From CAINVV01 sp963663675 (GTDB lineage Bacteria > Bacteroidota > Bacteroidia > Bacteroidales > Prolixibacteraceae), in NCBI GenBank assembly GCA_963663675.1, contig OY760498.1:2542001-2606000 (forward strand): DNA of 64,000 bases, given 5' to 3'. This document shows, piece by piece, positions 28,538 through 36,614 of this stretch. Numbering within the stretch: the first letter of the stretch is position 1; the number at the start of each line of letters is the position of its first letter. The position numbers and the translations under genes were made by a program. The notes under the pieces were generated by a model. The model made no database searches. It saw only the letters and a list, made by a program, of their open reading frames with translations, and had not been told where the DNA came from.

Positions 28538-28786
28538 TTAGGTTAGTTTACTTAGTGCACCCGTCATGCAAATTTTCACACATTGCATGCAACCCTTACA
28601 TGCACTATCGTTGATGAATTGGACATGCTTGTGCCACGGCAAATTTATCCGACCAATGACGTTATTAGTACAAACGTTCAAGCATTTCCAACATGCTTCA
28701 CAGTTTTTTGTTTCAAGCATAACAAAGGCTGTGTTTGGATGCTCTCTTTTGAAGAAACCTTGTCTCATATTCAATTTTTTGAACAA
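28538..28786 (-). CDS. 2[4Fe-4S] ferredoxin-type protein
   Basis: An 82-residue soluble protein with two clusters: CEACWKCLNVC (residues about 29-39) and CKGCMQCVKIC (about 63-73), each followed downstream by a small or hydrophobic residue instead of the usual Pro. This is the 4Fe-4S di-cluster ferredoxin fold. It probably passes electrons to or from the DUF4405 membrane protein encoded 19 bp downstream. The Crp/Fnr gene lies 51 bp upstream. Confidence 0.88.
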   Translation of the reverse strand: MFKKLNMRQGFFKREHPNTAFVMLETKNCEACWKCLNVCTNNVIGRINLPWHKHVQFINDSACKGCMQCVKICMTGALSKLT

Positions 28787-28837
28787 AATTCCTCAAAAAT
28801 TCACCTCGCGACGATAACAATTGTTAAGAAATGAATC

Positions 28838-29392
28838 TTACTTTCTATTTCTTATCCGGCTAAGCGAAATAGGCGTTATGCCTATATAGGACGCTAGATA
28901 ATGTTGTGCCACTCTATTAATTATCTCAGGATGGTTTTTTACCAAATCATCATACCTTTCTTTGGGTGAATCTTTAATACGGGACAAAAAAAGTTGAGCG
29001 TAATTTCTGAATCTTTGAAACAAATATTCATTAAATCTATCATTAAATTCCGGGTAGATTTTATTTAGATTTTCAAAAGTTCCCTTACTAATTGAAATAA
29101 TTTTTGAAGGCTCAATACTTTCAATCGTAAACAAACTGGGTTGATTGTTCAAAAAACTGTCTATAGATGCAACAGGTTGGTTCTCAAAAAAGAATTGTAA
29201 AGTAATATCTTTCCCATCCTTATTAAACCATTGTCTTAAACAGCCTTTTTTTATGATATAAATTTGGTTGGATATTTCTCCATCATGCAATAAAATAGTC
29301 TTTGAAGGTATCTCAATCTCAACGAATGAATCTTGAAATTGAGACCAGATTTCTTTGTCTTTTTTAACTATTTCAATCAATTTATCAAGCAT
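28838..29392 (-). CDS. Crp/Fnr family transcriptional regulator
   Basis: A 184-residue regulator. Residues about 20-120 are a cyclic-nucleotide-binding-like beta-roll (ILLHDGEISNQIYIIKKGCL, VASIDSFLNNQPS). The C-terminus is a short HTH (HYLASYIGITPISLSRIRNRK), typical of Bacteroidota Crp-like proteins. No Cys cluster for an Fnr-type Fe-S centre is seen, so the effector is unknown. First gene of a three-gene set with the ferredoxin and DUF4405 protein, which it may control. Confidence 0.88.
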   Translation of the reverse strand: MLDKLIEIVKKDKEIWSQFQDSFVEIEIPSKTILLHDGEISNQIYIIKKGCLRQWFNKDGKDITLQFFFENQPVASIDSFLNNQPSLFTIESIEPSKIISISKGTFENLNKIYPEFNDRFNEYLFQRFRNYAQLFLSRIKDSPKERYDDLVKNHPEIINRVAQHYLASYIGITPISLSRIRNRK

Positions 29393-29545
29393 AATTAAGA
29401 CTGTCTGTTTTTTTAACGGTCGGCGGTATGCGCCGTAGGGGAATTCGGAGCTGCGTCTGTATCACCCGTTACAAACCTTGATGCGAGCCGAAACGCTTGA
29501 TATACCGCTAAAACCCCTATATCGTATGGTCAGTTATTGCACTAA

Positions 29546-29571
29546 ATCCCGCCCTATAAAAGGGGCGGGAT
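29546..29571. repeat. GC-rich hairpin upstream of the recombinase fragment
   Basis: Nine-nt arms ATCCCGCCC (29546-29554) and GGGCGGGAT (29563-29571) with an 8-nt loop, 46 bp upstream of the truncated recombinase start. It may mark the end of the former recombinase-containing element. The rest of 29393-29583 shows cassette-boundary-like short repeats only. Confidence 0.55.
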
Positions 29572-29616
29572 AGTGGGTTTTCCATGTTAAATTCGTTCAC
29601 CACAAATTCATTTAAT

Positions 29617-29913
29617 ATGGAAACAACAGTAAAGTTACGAAAAAAGTCGTTCACAGTAGTTGAACAGGCGATTCATCAGGTTCGGGGCTTCCGGAACCTT
29701 TACCAGGAGTTGGATGACAAGGTGAGGTTGTCGGGACAATCCTCATGCACTTTTCAGAGTTACGGCAGGAAACTGGCCCAGCTTAGCCTGCATTTTGGCA
29801 AGCTGCCACAACACATCGGCGAAATGAGCGGCAGGCAATTTTTCAGTCGTCATTTCTTAAAATCAGCAAAAACCTTTCGTGCGCAAAAGCTCACACACGA
29901 AAGGAATTTCTAA
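29617..29913 (+). pseudogene. Tyrosine recombinase, N-terminal fragment
   Basis: The only plus-strand coding remnant between 28 and 40 kb. From ATG 29617 the product begins with KLRKKSFTVVEQAI, then a SAM-like core-binding segment (VRLSGQSSCTFQSYGRKL, LSLHFGKLPQHI) seen at the N-terminus of Bacteroidota XerD-like recombinases. After about residue 70 the similarity pattern is lost, and the frame ends at 98 residues without the catalytic Arg, His and Tyr. It is a non-functional relic, probably of an element that carried its own recombinase. Family assignment is from recognition of the N-terminal segment only. Confidence 0.6.
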
Positions 29914-29961
29914 TTACTCATTTTAGTCAATCCGCCCATTTACGGCTGATTTAATCAAGCT

Positions 29962-30732
29962 CTAAATCTTCTTTCCAATATAAAACATATAGCCATAATA
30001 TGCTTTATATTTATAATATAACTCTGCCTCATATCGCATAGAAGCAACAAACTCTTCTATGGCATTATTACCGTCATATTTTTTAAGAAAGGATTCCCGT
30101 CTCAATGTTTGCCAAGAATAATAATCTGTCCAAATAGTTTCAGGCAAGATATAAGTGGCAATCGGAAGGTAGCCTGCTTTTTGCATTTGAGCAACCTTGT
30201 TCGAGATGGTATCTATTTCGGGATAGGCTTTTTGCCAAAAATCCTGAATTTCGGCAGGTCGCTCTTCGCTAAACCAAGTGTTTTCCGTAACTGCGATATA
30301 TCCGCCCTGTTTCAGAAATTTCCTCCACTCGTTCAGTCCACGTTCAAATCCAATGTTATAAATCGCTCCTTCCGACCAAATCAAGTCTAATTCTTCTTCT
30401 TGAAACGGAAGATTTTCCATATTGCCGACAATGCCTTTCACTCTATCCTGAAGATTTTTGATTTGTGCATTTTGGTTGAATTGTTTTATAAAATTAGGCC
30501 AGGAATCAACACCAATAATTTCAGACGGAGTGTTTTCTCCTAATACCATTGTTTGACCACCTGTTCCACAACCAATATCGGCAATTTTGGACTTTTCGGT
30601 AAGACCACCTGTAAAACCCAATGCTTTAAGCGTTTCTTCGGTACTTCCGGGACCTTGACGTTCTGTATTTGAAAAAAAATCATAAATAATATTCAAGTCA
30701 AATTCATGAATTATCTGTTTTTCTTTGTTCAT
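29962..30732 (-). CDS. SAM-dependent methyltransferase (class I)
   Basis: A 256-residue methyltransferase. Motif I is IADIGCGTGGQTMVLG at residues about 53-68; the acidic ribose-binding residue is in IGVDSWP near 76; motif IV-like LDLIWSEGAIYNIGF is near 122. The C-terminal half (EIQDFWQKAYPEIDTI, WTDYYSWQTLR) is the typical lid of small-molecule methyltransferases. Substrate unknown. It sits alone between cassette-boundary-like sequences. The 287 bp upstream (30733-31019) is AT-rich; a -7-like TAGCTTTG occurs at 30944-30937. Confidence 0.9.
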   Translation of the reverse strand: MNKEKQIIHEFDLNIIYDFFSNTERQGPGSTEETLKALGFTGGLTEKSKIADIGCGTGGQTMVLGENTPSEIIGVDSWPNFIKQFNQNAQIKNLQDRVKGIVGNMENLPFQEEELDLIWSEGAIYNIGFERGLNEWRKFLKQGGYIAVTENTWFSEERPAEIQDFWQKAYPEIDTISNKVAQMQKAGYLPIATYILPETIWTDYYSWQTLRRESFLKKYDGNNAIEEFVASMRYEAELYYKYKAYYGYMFYIGKKI

Positions 30733-31019
30733 TTTCTTTCTTTTGTTGCATACACGATAAGCATCACAATGCTTTCACATCGTACGCAAATTAAAACTTA
30801 AATTAATTTAATAGAAAACTGTTCTCGAAAAGGATTATCCGAGAAACAAACAAAAATACAATCTATACAAAAAGTACTGATTGTTTACAGAACAATATCC
30901 AAATTAAAAATAAACATCCAATTGTATTAACAGGTGCAAAGCTATAAAAAGCAATAAACCTTGAAACTTTTTTTAAATCTATTTTTCAGTAGTCGTTATC
31001 TTCGGAACCGTTTTATGCC

Positions 31020-31176
31020 TGCCGATAACGCAGGAAGCTACATGCAGGGGCGGATTGCGGGCGATTTAGCTTTCGCTGATCTTCGGTTCCTGTCAAACCG
31101 CAAGACGGCCCGGGCGGAAAGATGCCCACCGAAAACCACAGCTGCCGCACTTGCAGGGTAGCTGAAGTTAGCGGTT
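31020..31176. repeat. attC-like cassette-boundary repeat, copy 1 (class 1)
   Basis: About 155 bp. The left end GATAACGCAGGAAGCTAC and the right end GTAGCTGAAGTTAGCGG are partly complementary. AAC/GTT sit at the tips, an AGCTAC/GTAGCT inner box follows, and the spacers differ in length between the arms. The core contains ACATGCAGGGGCGG and TTTCGCTGATCTTCGG. The stop codon of the adjacent minus-strand Xre gene is formed inside the right tip (TAA in CGCTAAC). Confidence 0.75.
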
Positions 31177-31395
31177 CGCTGTTTTTTCTTTGTCATTTAC
31201 ATATTCCAAAATGTCACCCGGTTGGCAGTCTAAGGCTTTACAGATTGCATCTAAGGTGTTAAAACGAATTGCCTTCGCCTTCCCTGTCTTTAAGATAGAA
31301 AGGTTAGATAATGTCAAATCAACTCTTTCAGAAAGTTCGTTCAGAGAAATTTTTCGCTTTGCCATCATCACGTCTAAATTTACAACAATTGGCAT
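31168..31395 (-). CDS. Xre/Cro-CI family transcriptional regulator, small
   Basis: A 75-residue single-HTH protein (MPIVVNLDVMMAKRKISL, then ELSERVDLTLSNLSILKTGK, FNTLDAICKALDCQPGDILE). This is the YozG-like class that is usually paired with a DUF2975 membrane protein. Here the DUF2975 gene lies 3 bp upstream on the same strand, so the pair is intact. Its stop codon lies in the flanking attC-like repeat, as is often the case for integron cassettes. Confidence 0.92.
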   Translation of the reverse strand: MPIVVNLDVMMAKRKISLNELSERVDLTLSNLSILKTGKAKAIRFNTLDAICKALDCQPGDILEYVNDKEKTANR

Positions 31396-31398
31396 AGT

Positions 31399-31878
31399 TT
31401 AAACTGTTAAGTCATTTTCAGATTTCATATCAACGGCATTTTGCAATAATTTTTCAAATATTGCCGCAGCAGTTGCAACTACGACAGAAGCAAAAGTTGT
31501 TACGATACAAATGGCAAGAAAACCCGCAGGGTCGTCTTCTTTGCTATGGAATATCCGTATGTACAGCCCTGCCGCCACAATTGAAATACTTAGTACGATT
31601 GCACAATACTTTATACTCTTTAAAGCCTTAACAGAGTTTGATGAGAATACATTATTTTGCCCGATGTAGCCAAGTAATTTGAACGCCTTGTACAACGCAA
31701 CAAAAAAAGCGATGGATGCAGCATATCCATACAAGATAAACGGGTCAGAGTAAATGCTGAACAAGTCTAAGTTTGTGGCTCTTCCCTCAGTTAAGGGAAC
31801 CCGAATCATAATGGCAAGTGCTATAATGCCGACAAGCACGATGACTGCCTGAAGAAATACCGTTGAAATACTTTTCAT
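31399..31878 (-). CDS. DUF2975 membrane protein
   Basis: A 159-residue protein with four predicted helices (residues about 8-28, 45-65, 90-112, 120-145), typical of DUF2975, which pairs with a small Xre regulator. The partner gene follows after 3 bp. A -7 box TATATTTG at 31913-31906 on the minus strand gives a leader of about 20 nt; the -33 box is poor. The role is unknown; the pair recurs in Firmicutes and Bacteroidota. Confidence 0.85.
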   Translation of the reverse strand: MKSISTVFLQAVIVLVGIIALAIMIRVPLTEGRATNLDLFSIYSDPFILYGYAASIAFFVALYKAFKLLGYIGQNNVFSSNSVKALKSIKYCAIVLSISIVAAGLYIRIFHSKEDDPAGFLAICIVTTFASVVVATAAAIFEKLLQNAVDMKSENDLTV

Positions 31879-32037
31879 AATGATTTACGATTTTATTTTG
31901 CGCCACAAATATAATAAATAATTATTGATAATTAATAAATATTTAGCGTTTTATGAAAAGAAATAAATGTTTTTGTCTTGTTGATCTGATTTAAAAATTC
32001 AGCAGTTGAATTGTCTTCCTGGTGGATTGTCCTACAA

Positions 32038-32178
32038 TGACCGCTAACGTATGGAAGCTATACGCAGGGGCGGGAGTTTCCCGATGAACTCGCTATGAAG
32101 ATTTGCATTTCAAAATTTCAATGTCTTGTCAACGAAGCACCGAAACCCGACTTGCGGGTATTTTGCTATTGGCTACTG
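32038..32178. repeat. attC-like cassette-boundary repeat, copy 2 (class 2)
   Basis: About 140 bp. It shares GCTAACG, AAGCTATACGCAGGGGCGG with class 1, but has a different interior (CCGATGAACT, CTTGTCAACGAAGCACCG) and ends CGACTTGCGGGTATTTTGCT. The two ends are imperfectly complementary (CGGGAGTTTC against GAAACCCG). It directly follows the stop codon of the minus-strand lipoprotein gene. Confidence 0.7.
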
Positions 32179-32823
32179 TTATTGTTTAAAATAAGCTTTA
32201 AAATCAAATCTCCCTTTATTTATCTTAATCTGATTCTCCAATGAATCTTTGAAACTTAATTCGAATGTTCCTGATATGTACACAGGGTGTAAATGAAAAA
32301 GACTTTCGCTAGTTGTATTATTGTAAGTGACATTCTCTATTTCCTGTATGCTTTTGAAGATAAAATTTCCGGTTCCGTTCTTAGTATAAAAGGCTGTCTT
32401 ATTCTTAGGTGAATATTTTAATTCCGCATAATTATTCTCTCCATTTAATGAAATCATTTTTCCTTCCAATTTTTTGAGATCTGCAAATGAATTAATGCTC
32501 ACTCTTGTTAGGTATATGTAAAAATCAATATAATCACCTTGTCCAACTCCGTCTATTAGTTCTCCATACATTTCAAAAACCATTGTGTCTGTCTTTGAGA
32601 TATCCACTAGCATAACTTCAGAAAAGGGTTGCCGTTCTGCTCTCCACGGATTGTTATTTATTAGCGCTCCCGCAATATCATAACCTTTTTCAGAATAGGC
32701 TGGCAATCTACTATCCTCATTATCTGGCTTGAAGTCAGAGTCTCTAAGATCTATACAAGATAGTATAGACATACATAATATTGGCGTAATAAAGAGACTT
32801 AAAAAAAAACTGGTTCGTTTCAT
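32179..32823 (-). CDS. Putative lipoprotein of unknown function
   Basis: A 214-residue protein with a lipoprotein signal (residues 1-23, lipobox SILSC). The mature part is beta-rich and hydrophilic with no domain I recognise (AGALINNNPWRAER, FYIYLTRVSINSF, HLHPVYISGTFELSF). The closing pattern VYISGTFELSF..KINKGRFDFKAYF resembles many DUF-type Bacteroidota lipoproteins. It is a solitary gene bounded on both sides by attC-like repeats (copies 2 and 3), like an integron cassette. Confidence 0.7.
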   Translation of the reverse strand: MKRTSFFLSLFITPILCMSILSCIDLRDSDFKPDNEDSRLPAYSEKGYDIAGALINNNPWRAERQPFSEVMLVDISKTDTMVFEMYGELIDGVGQGDYIDFYIYLTRVSINSFADLKKLEGKMISLNGENNYAELKYSPKNKTAFYTKNGTGNFIFKSIQEIENVTYNNTTSESLFHLHPVYISGTFELSFKDSLENQIKINKGRFDFKAYFKQ

Positions 32824-32837
32824 GTATCATTTTTTAA

Positions 32838-32998
32838 ATAGCAGCTAACGCAGGAAGCTATACGCAGGGGCGGATTGCGGACGGTTTAGCTTTCGCTGAT
32901 CTTCGGTTCCTGTCAAGCCGAAAGACGGCCAGGGCGGAAAGATGCACACCGAAAACCACTGCTGCCGCACTTGAAGGGTAGCTGAAGTTATAGCCAGT
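32838..32998. repeat. attC-like cassette-boundary repeat, copy 3 (class 1)
   Basis: About 155 bp, with GCTAACGCAGGAAGCTATAC at the left and GTAGCTGAAGTTATAGCC at the right. The interior is almost the same as copies 1, 4 and 5. It directly follows the Fic gene stop codon on the minus strand. Confidence 0.75.
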
Positions 32999-33000
32999 GG

Positions 33001-34107
33001 TTATTCTAATTTAAAGTCTACTAATTCATAGTTTGCGTTTCGTCCTCCTTCGTCAGTTTGTTTCAATATGCCTTTTTCTACCAAGTCTTTTATGTCCCGT
33101 AAGGCAGTGTCGGTAGAGGTTTTGACAATTTTAGCCCATTTTGAGGTTTGTAATTTTCCTTCAAAATTGTCAAAGAGTTTGTTAAGTATTAAGCGTTGCC
33201 GTTCGTTGATGGGCGTGTGTTCGTGTAATTTCCAAAACTCAGCTTTACGCAATATTTTCTGTGTGGTGCTTTCGGTGGAGAGCATCGCATTTTTGAGACA
33301 ATGCAAAAACCAATCGATCCATTCTGTAATGTCGCCTGAACTATGTTGCACTTTTTGCAATACTTCGTAATAGATTTTGCGTTCGGCTAATATTTGGCCA
33401 GACATACTGTAAAAACGTTCTCCACTGCCTTCGGCACGGGCAAGCAACATGTCGGTTAGGGCTCTTCCAATTCTGCCGTTTCCGTCATCAAAGGGGTGAA
33501 TGATGATAAACCAAAAGTGTGCAATGGCAGCTTTCAAAACAGGGTCAAGGTATTTTTCGTTGTTGAACCAATCCAAAAACTTGTCCATTTCCGTTTTTAC
33601 TAATTCGGGTTTTACGGCTTCGTAATGCACTTTTTCTTTTCCCATTGCGCCAGAAACAACTTGCATATCACCAGTTCGGTATCGTCCCACTTCTATTGAG
33701 TAAGGTCCGCTGTAACCTGTGGGGAATAGTGCTGCGTGCCAGCCAAACAAACGTTTTTCGGTTAAAGGTAAAGTGTATCGCTGGGTAGCATCCAGCATCA
33801 TTTCTACAACGCCTTCAATGTGGCGGTTGCCCGATACAAGTCCGGCAGCGTTTATACCCAAACGCCTTGCAATTGACGAACGTACTTGGTCATAATTGAG
33901 CAATTCGCCTTCAATTTCTGACGATTTTACAACATCTAAGGTTAAGGCGGTTAGCGTGGCTTCTTCTTTAGCAATAAAGCCCAAAGCGTTCATTTGTCCT
34001 ATTATTTTCCCCTGCATAAGCCGTACCTCACCAAATACGACATTTATGGCTTTGTCCTGCCACGAAAAATCTGTCCAGTTTTGATACTCGTAAATGTATT
34101 TTGCCAT
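33001..34107 (-). CDS. Fic family protein with DUF4172 and C-terminal winged helix
   Basis: Fic proteins transfer AMP (or other nucleotides) to target hydroxyls. The 368-residue protein opens with a DUF4172-like domain (YEYQNWTDFSWQDKAI), which includes an inhibitory-helix-like SSEIEGE motif at about residue 61. The complete catalytic motif HPFDDGNGRIGR is at about residues 206-217. A winged helix closes the protein (INERQRLILNKL, SKWAKIVKTSTDTALRDIKD, EGGRNANYELVDF). The C-terminal wHTH suggests it binds DNA, and a symmetric four-half-site array lies just upstream. It occupies one cassette-like unit by itself. Confidence 0.95.
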   Translation of the reverse strand: MAKYIYEYQNWTDFSWQDKAINVVFGEVRLMQGKIIGQMNALGFIAKEEATLTALTLDVVKSSEIEGELLNYDQVRSSIARRLGINAAGLVSGNRHIEGVVEMMLDATQRYTLPLTEKRLFGWHAALFPTGYSGPYSIEVGRYRTGDMQVVSGAMGKEKVHYEAVKPELVKTEMDKFLDWFNNEKYLDPVLKAAIAHFWFIIIHPFDDGNGRIGRALTDMLLARAEGSGERFYSMSGQILAERKIYYEVLQKVQHSSGDITEWIDWFLHCLKNAMLSTESTTQKILRKAEFWKLHEHTPINERQRLILNKLFDNFEGKLQTSKWAKIVKTSTDTALRDIKDLVEKGILKQTDEGGRNANYELVDFKLE

Positions 34108-34122
34108 TGCCCAATATTATTG

Positions 34123-34184
34123 TGCGGTAAATATAAGAATTAATTACCGCAAATATGCGGTGATAATTTTGTTTTTTCACCGCA
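34123..34184 (-). promoter_or_regulatory. Symmetric four-half-site operator array upstream of the Fic gene
   Basis: Four octamers TGCGGT(A/G)A alternate in orientation: plus at 34123-34130, minus at 34144-34151, plus at 34156-34163, minus at 34177-34184. Gaps are 13, 4 and 13 nt, so two inverted-repeat modules with identical 13-nt spacers sit 33 bp apart. The array begins 16 bp upstream of the Fic start codon. It very likely binds a dimeric regulator, possibly the winged-helix end of the Fic protein itself. Confidence 0.75.
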
Positions 34185-34227
34185 ATAGCTTGTCCAGGCT
34201 CGCAATTTTTGTACGGTCGCCCTACCA

Positions 34228-34262
34228 TTGGCTGTAACGTGTGTTGGCGGTTCGTTGTTTTA
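34228..34262. repeat. Short cassette-boundary core
   Basis: The sequence TTGGCTGTAACGTGTGTTGGCGG lies between the Fic operator and the end of the next gene. It holds AAC and GTT tips, but not the long interior seen in the 155-bp repeats. It may be a minimal or deleted boundary between two cassette-like units. Confidence 0.4.
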
Positions 34263-34279
34263 CTCTATTAAGGCTTTAT

Positions 34280-35923
34280 TCATAATTGCGAATACATTTC
34301 TTTGGCTTCATTATACTGGGCATCTTGTAAGTTAATATTTTCCTTGTATTTTATTAATTTGAACAGGTAATTTTTGCTTAATTGAGGATTTGACTTTTCA
34401 AAATGTTTTGCTAATTTCATCAATGCATCAAATTTATAGTCCTGTTCATTGTAAGCATCACTTTCAGCAAGCATATTAAAAAACCGAATTGCATTTTGAA
34501 AGTTTCCTAACTTTTCCTGAATTACTCCAACGAAAAATATCGTGGCAGGATGAAGGTTTTTAGTATGAGAAAAATCATTTGAAACTTTTGAAGCAAAATC
34601 TAAAATAGATTGATCATTTAACGATGCCATTAATTCAAATGCTGTAGTGCTCTGCCATATTGCATCATTTGGGAAATATGCAATGAGTTTTTTTAACAAT
34701 TGAATGCTTTTCTTTTTATCAATTTCAGTAGTCACAGGGCTAAATAATGACACCGTTATAGTTGCAAAAGCCTCTTCAATATAAATTCTTGATTTATTTA
34801 GTATTACATTATTCTGAATTTCATTCACAATACTATTTACATCATCATTAATTTGTATTGGTGCGGATTGGCATAAAATGAAATTTCTGATGAAGGAACA
34901 CACAATAGTAGAGTTAAGTGGATTGCCATAACCTAATCTGGTTGTTGCGGATGGCATACTACAACTTGATAATAAAACTAATGTCAAGTGTTCTGATGGC
35001 ACTTTAAGTAATATAGCAGCATCATTACTTCCATAGCCGTATGCCCAATTGAGGTCAATTCCTTCAAATTTACAAGTAAACCATCCTTCTCCTTGAACAC
35101 TATTTTCATAAAAAGGTGTTGTTATTTCTTTGAAGCGTTGTTTTGAAATCAGAAATCCGTTATCCAAAGCATTGGAGTACTTAACCAAGTCCTTTACACT
35201 GCTCATCATCCCATATCCGGGACCACATTCGATTTTAGTCAAGTCAATTGTTTGAGCCTGATAATTACTTGTAGAATCAATATAATTATAAGGAGAAACC
35301 ACATACTTTTTCAAATGTGAATGCTCCTCCTCTTTGTATCTTACAAGAGTGTGATTCATTCTTAGTGGAATCAGAATTCTGCCCTCAACTTCTTTCGTAA
35401 AAGGTCGGGTAATACTTTCGGTATCTGTTGGGGGATTAATTGTAGAAAAAACATTAAAAACAATATTGTACTTTGAGCCATTATAAACAAAATTTGTTCC
35501 TACAGGTCTGCTTTCTGAAGTATGACTAATAATATGAGCCAGAGTGGTATTATCAGTCCAGCGTTCTTTAGTAAAATATTTATTTGGATATTTGTCAATA
35601 AAATCTGTAAGCGAAATTTTACCTTCTACTTCCAATTGCTGCAAAATGACTGAAGTAAAAGATTTTGTCACCGATGCCACTGGAAAAATATTGTCACAGG
35701 TAATTGGTACTTGCGTTTCTGGTGATGCAGAACCAATTCCTTTAAAGAAAATCAAACTATCTCCTTTAGCTACACCAACTGCAAGGGTTGGCAGTTTAAG
35801 TAATTGCGAATATTTTTCTACGTCACTGTCAAAACTTACATAAGACTGTGTTCTTGCATTTTGAAAAAGCAAAAGCATAAGTATACTTATCAGTATTCTC
35901 TTTTTTGTGGTAAAATATTTCAT
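34280..35923 (-). CDS. Serine hydrolase (class C beta-lactamase / DD-peptidase fold) with C-terminal helical repeats, secreted
   Basis: The start is ATG 35923 (547 residues), which gives a proper signal peptide (ILISILMLLLFQNARTQ); the upstream 17 codons are not signal-like. The beta-lactamase domain shows the catalytic SVTK (about residue 67) and a YNG motif (FVYNGSKYN near 131), with YGYGSNDA near 275 in the later part. The C-terminal third (residues about 400-547) is helical with TPR-like periodicity (NFQNAIRFFNMLAESDAYN). It may be a periplasmic or surface peptidase or esterase; antibiotic resistance is not implied. A solitary gene in a cassette-like unit ending at copy 4. Confidence 0.85.
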   Translation of the reverse strand: MKYFTTKKRILISILMLLLFQNARTQSYVSFDSDVEKYSQLLKLPTLAVGVAKGDSLIFFKGIGSASPETQVPITCDNIFPVASVTKSFTSVILQQLEVEGKISLTDFIDKYPNKYFTKERWTDNTTLAHIISHTSESRPVGTNFVYNGSKYNIVFNVFSTINPPTDTESITRPFTKEVEGRILIPLRMNHTLVRYKEEEHSHLKKYVVSPYNYIDSTSNYQAQTIDLTKIECGPGYGMMSSVKDLVKYSNALDNGFLISKQRFKEITTPFYENSVQGEGWFTCKFEGIDLNWAYGYGSNDAAILLKVPSEHLTLVLLSSCSMPSATTRLGYGNPLNSTIVCSFIRNFILCQSAPIQINDDVNSIVNEIQNNVILNKSRIYIEEAFATITVSLFSPVTTEIDKKKSIQLLKKLIAYFPNDAIWQSTTAFELMASLNDQSILDFASKVSNDFSHTKNLHPATIFFVGVIQEKLGNFQNAIRFFNMLAESDAYNEQDYKFDALMKLAKHFEKSNPQLSKNYLFKLIKYKENINLQDAQYNEAKEMYSQL

Positions 35924-35999
35924 TGTATAGCATATTATATCCTTGCTAATTTGAAATTTGTTTTTGAGTGTCATAAATGCAGTTTTTTTTTTTACAATG

Positions 36000-36160
36000 A
36001 CGGCTAACGTTTTGCTGCTACACGCAGGGGCGGACTGCGGGCGATTTAGCTTTCACTGATCTTCGATTCCTGTCAAGCCGAAAAGCAGCTTGGGCGGAAA
36101 GATGCCCACCGAAAACCACCGCTGCCGTACTTGCCGGGAAGCTGAAGTTAGCGGCTGGGG
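36000..36160. repeat. attC-like cassette-boundary repeat, copy 4 (class 1)
   Basis: About 158 bp. The left tip is GGCTAACGTTTTGCTGCTAC and the right tip GAAGCTGAAGTTAGCGGC. The interior matches copies 1, 3 and 5 closely, while the bases next to the left AAC differ from those copies. That is the expected pattern when tips are exchanged by recombination. Confidence 0.75.
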
Positions 36161-36167
36161 TTCGTAA

Positions 36168-36423
36168 TTATCCAATTGATTTCATTTCGTAATTTGTACT
36201 ACGACCTCCTTGTTCACTTTTTATCATTATTCCTTTTTCAATTAAATCTTGAATGTCACGCAAAGCAGTGTCTTGTGAGCATTTCCCGATTTTTGCCCAT
36301 TTTGTGGTATTTAATACTCCTTCAAAATCATCCATTAACATATTCAGAATTTTCCTTTGTCTGTCATTTATGTTAATTTTTGAGTGCTTTAACCAGAAAT
36401 AGTGTTTATTCTCCGCATGACAA
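36168..36423 (-). pseudogene. C-terminal remnant of a second Fic protein (winged helix only)
   Basis: The minus-strand frame ending at TAA 36168-36170 gives about 84 codons without a plausible start. The product lines up with the last 80 residues of the intact Fic protein: KININDRQRKILNMLMDDFE, TTKWAKIGKCSQDTALRDIQ, IKSEQGGRSTNYEMKSIG. The catalytic domain is missing; an in-frame stop precedes HAENKHYFWLKHSK. It occupies the same place relative to an attC-like repeat as the full-length gene does, so it looks like a decayed sister cassette. Confidence 0.8.
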
Positions 36424-36614
36424 ATTTATCTCCGCATAAAATGCTAACAAAATGCTGTTTATTCTCCGCATCTTCGCTTTTCTCACCCTTGCCCATAGTG
36501 GCGGATTGCGTGATACTTAACTGTCACCCAAGACAAATGATTGTGCGGGAAACAAAGCTTCAATTACGTTTCCAAACCCGCCATTTGTTATAGCGTTTGT
36601 TGGCATTTCGTTGT

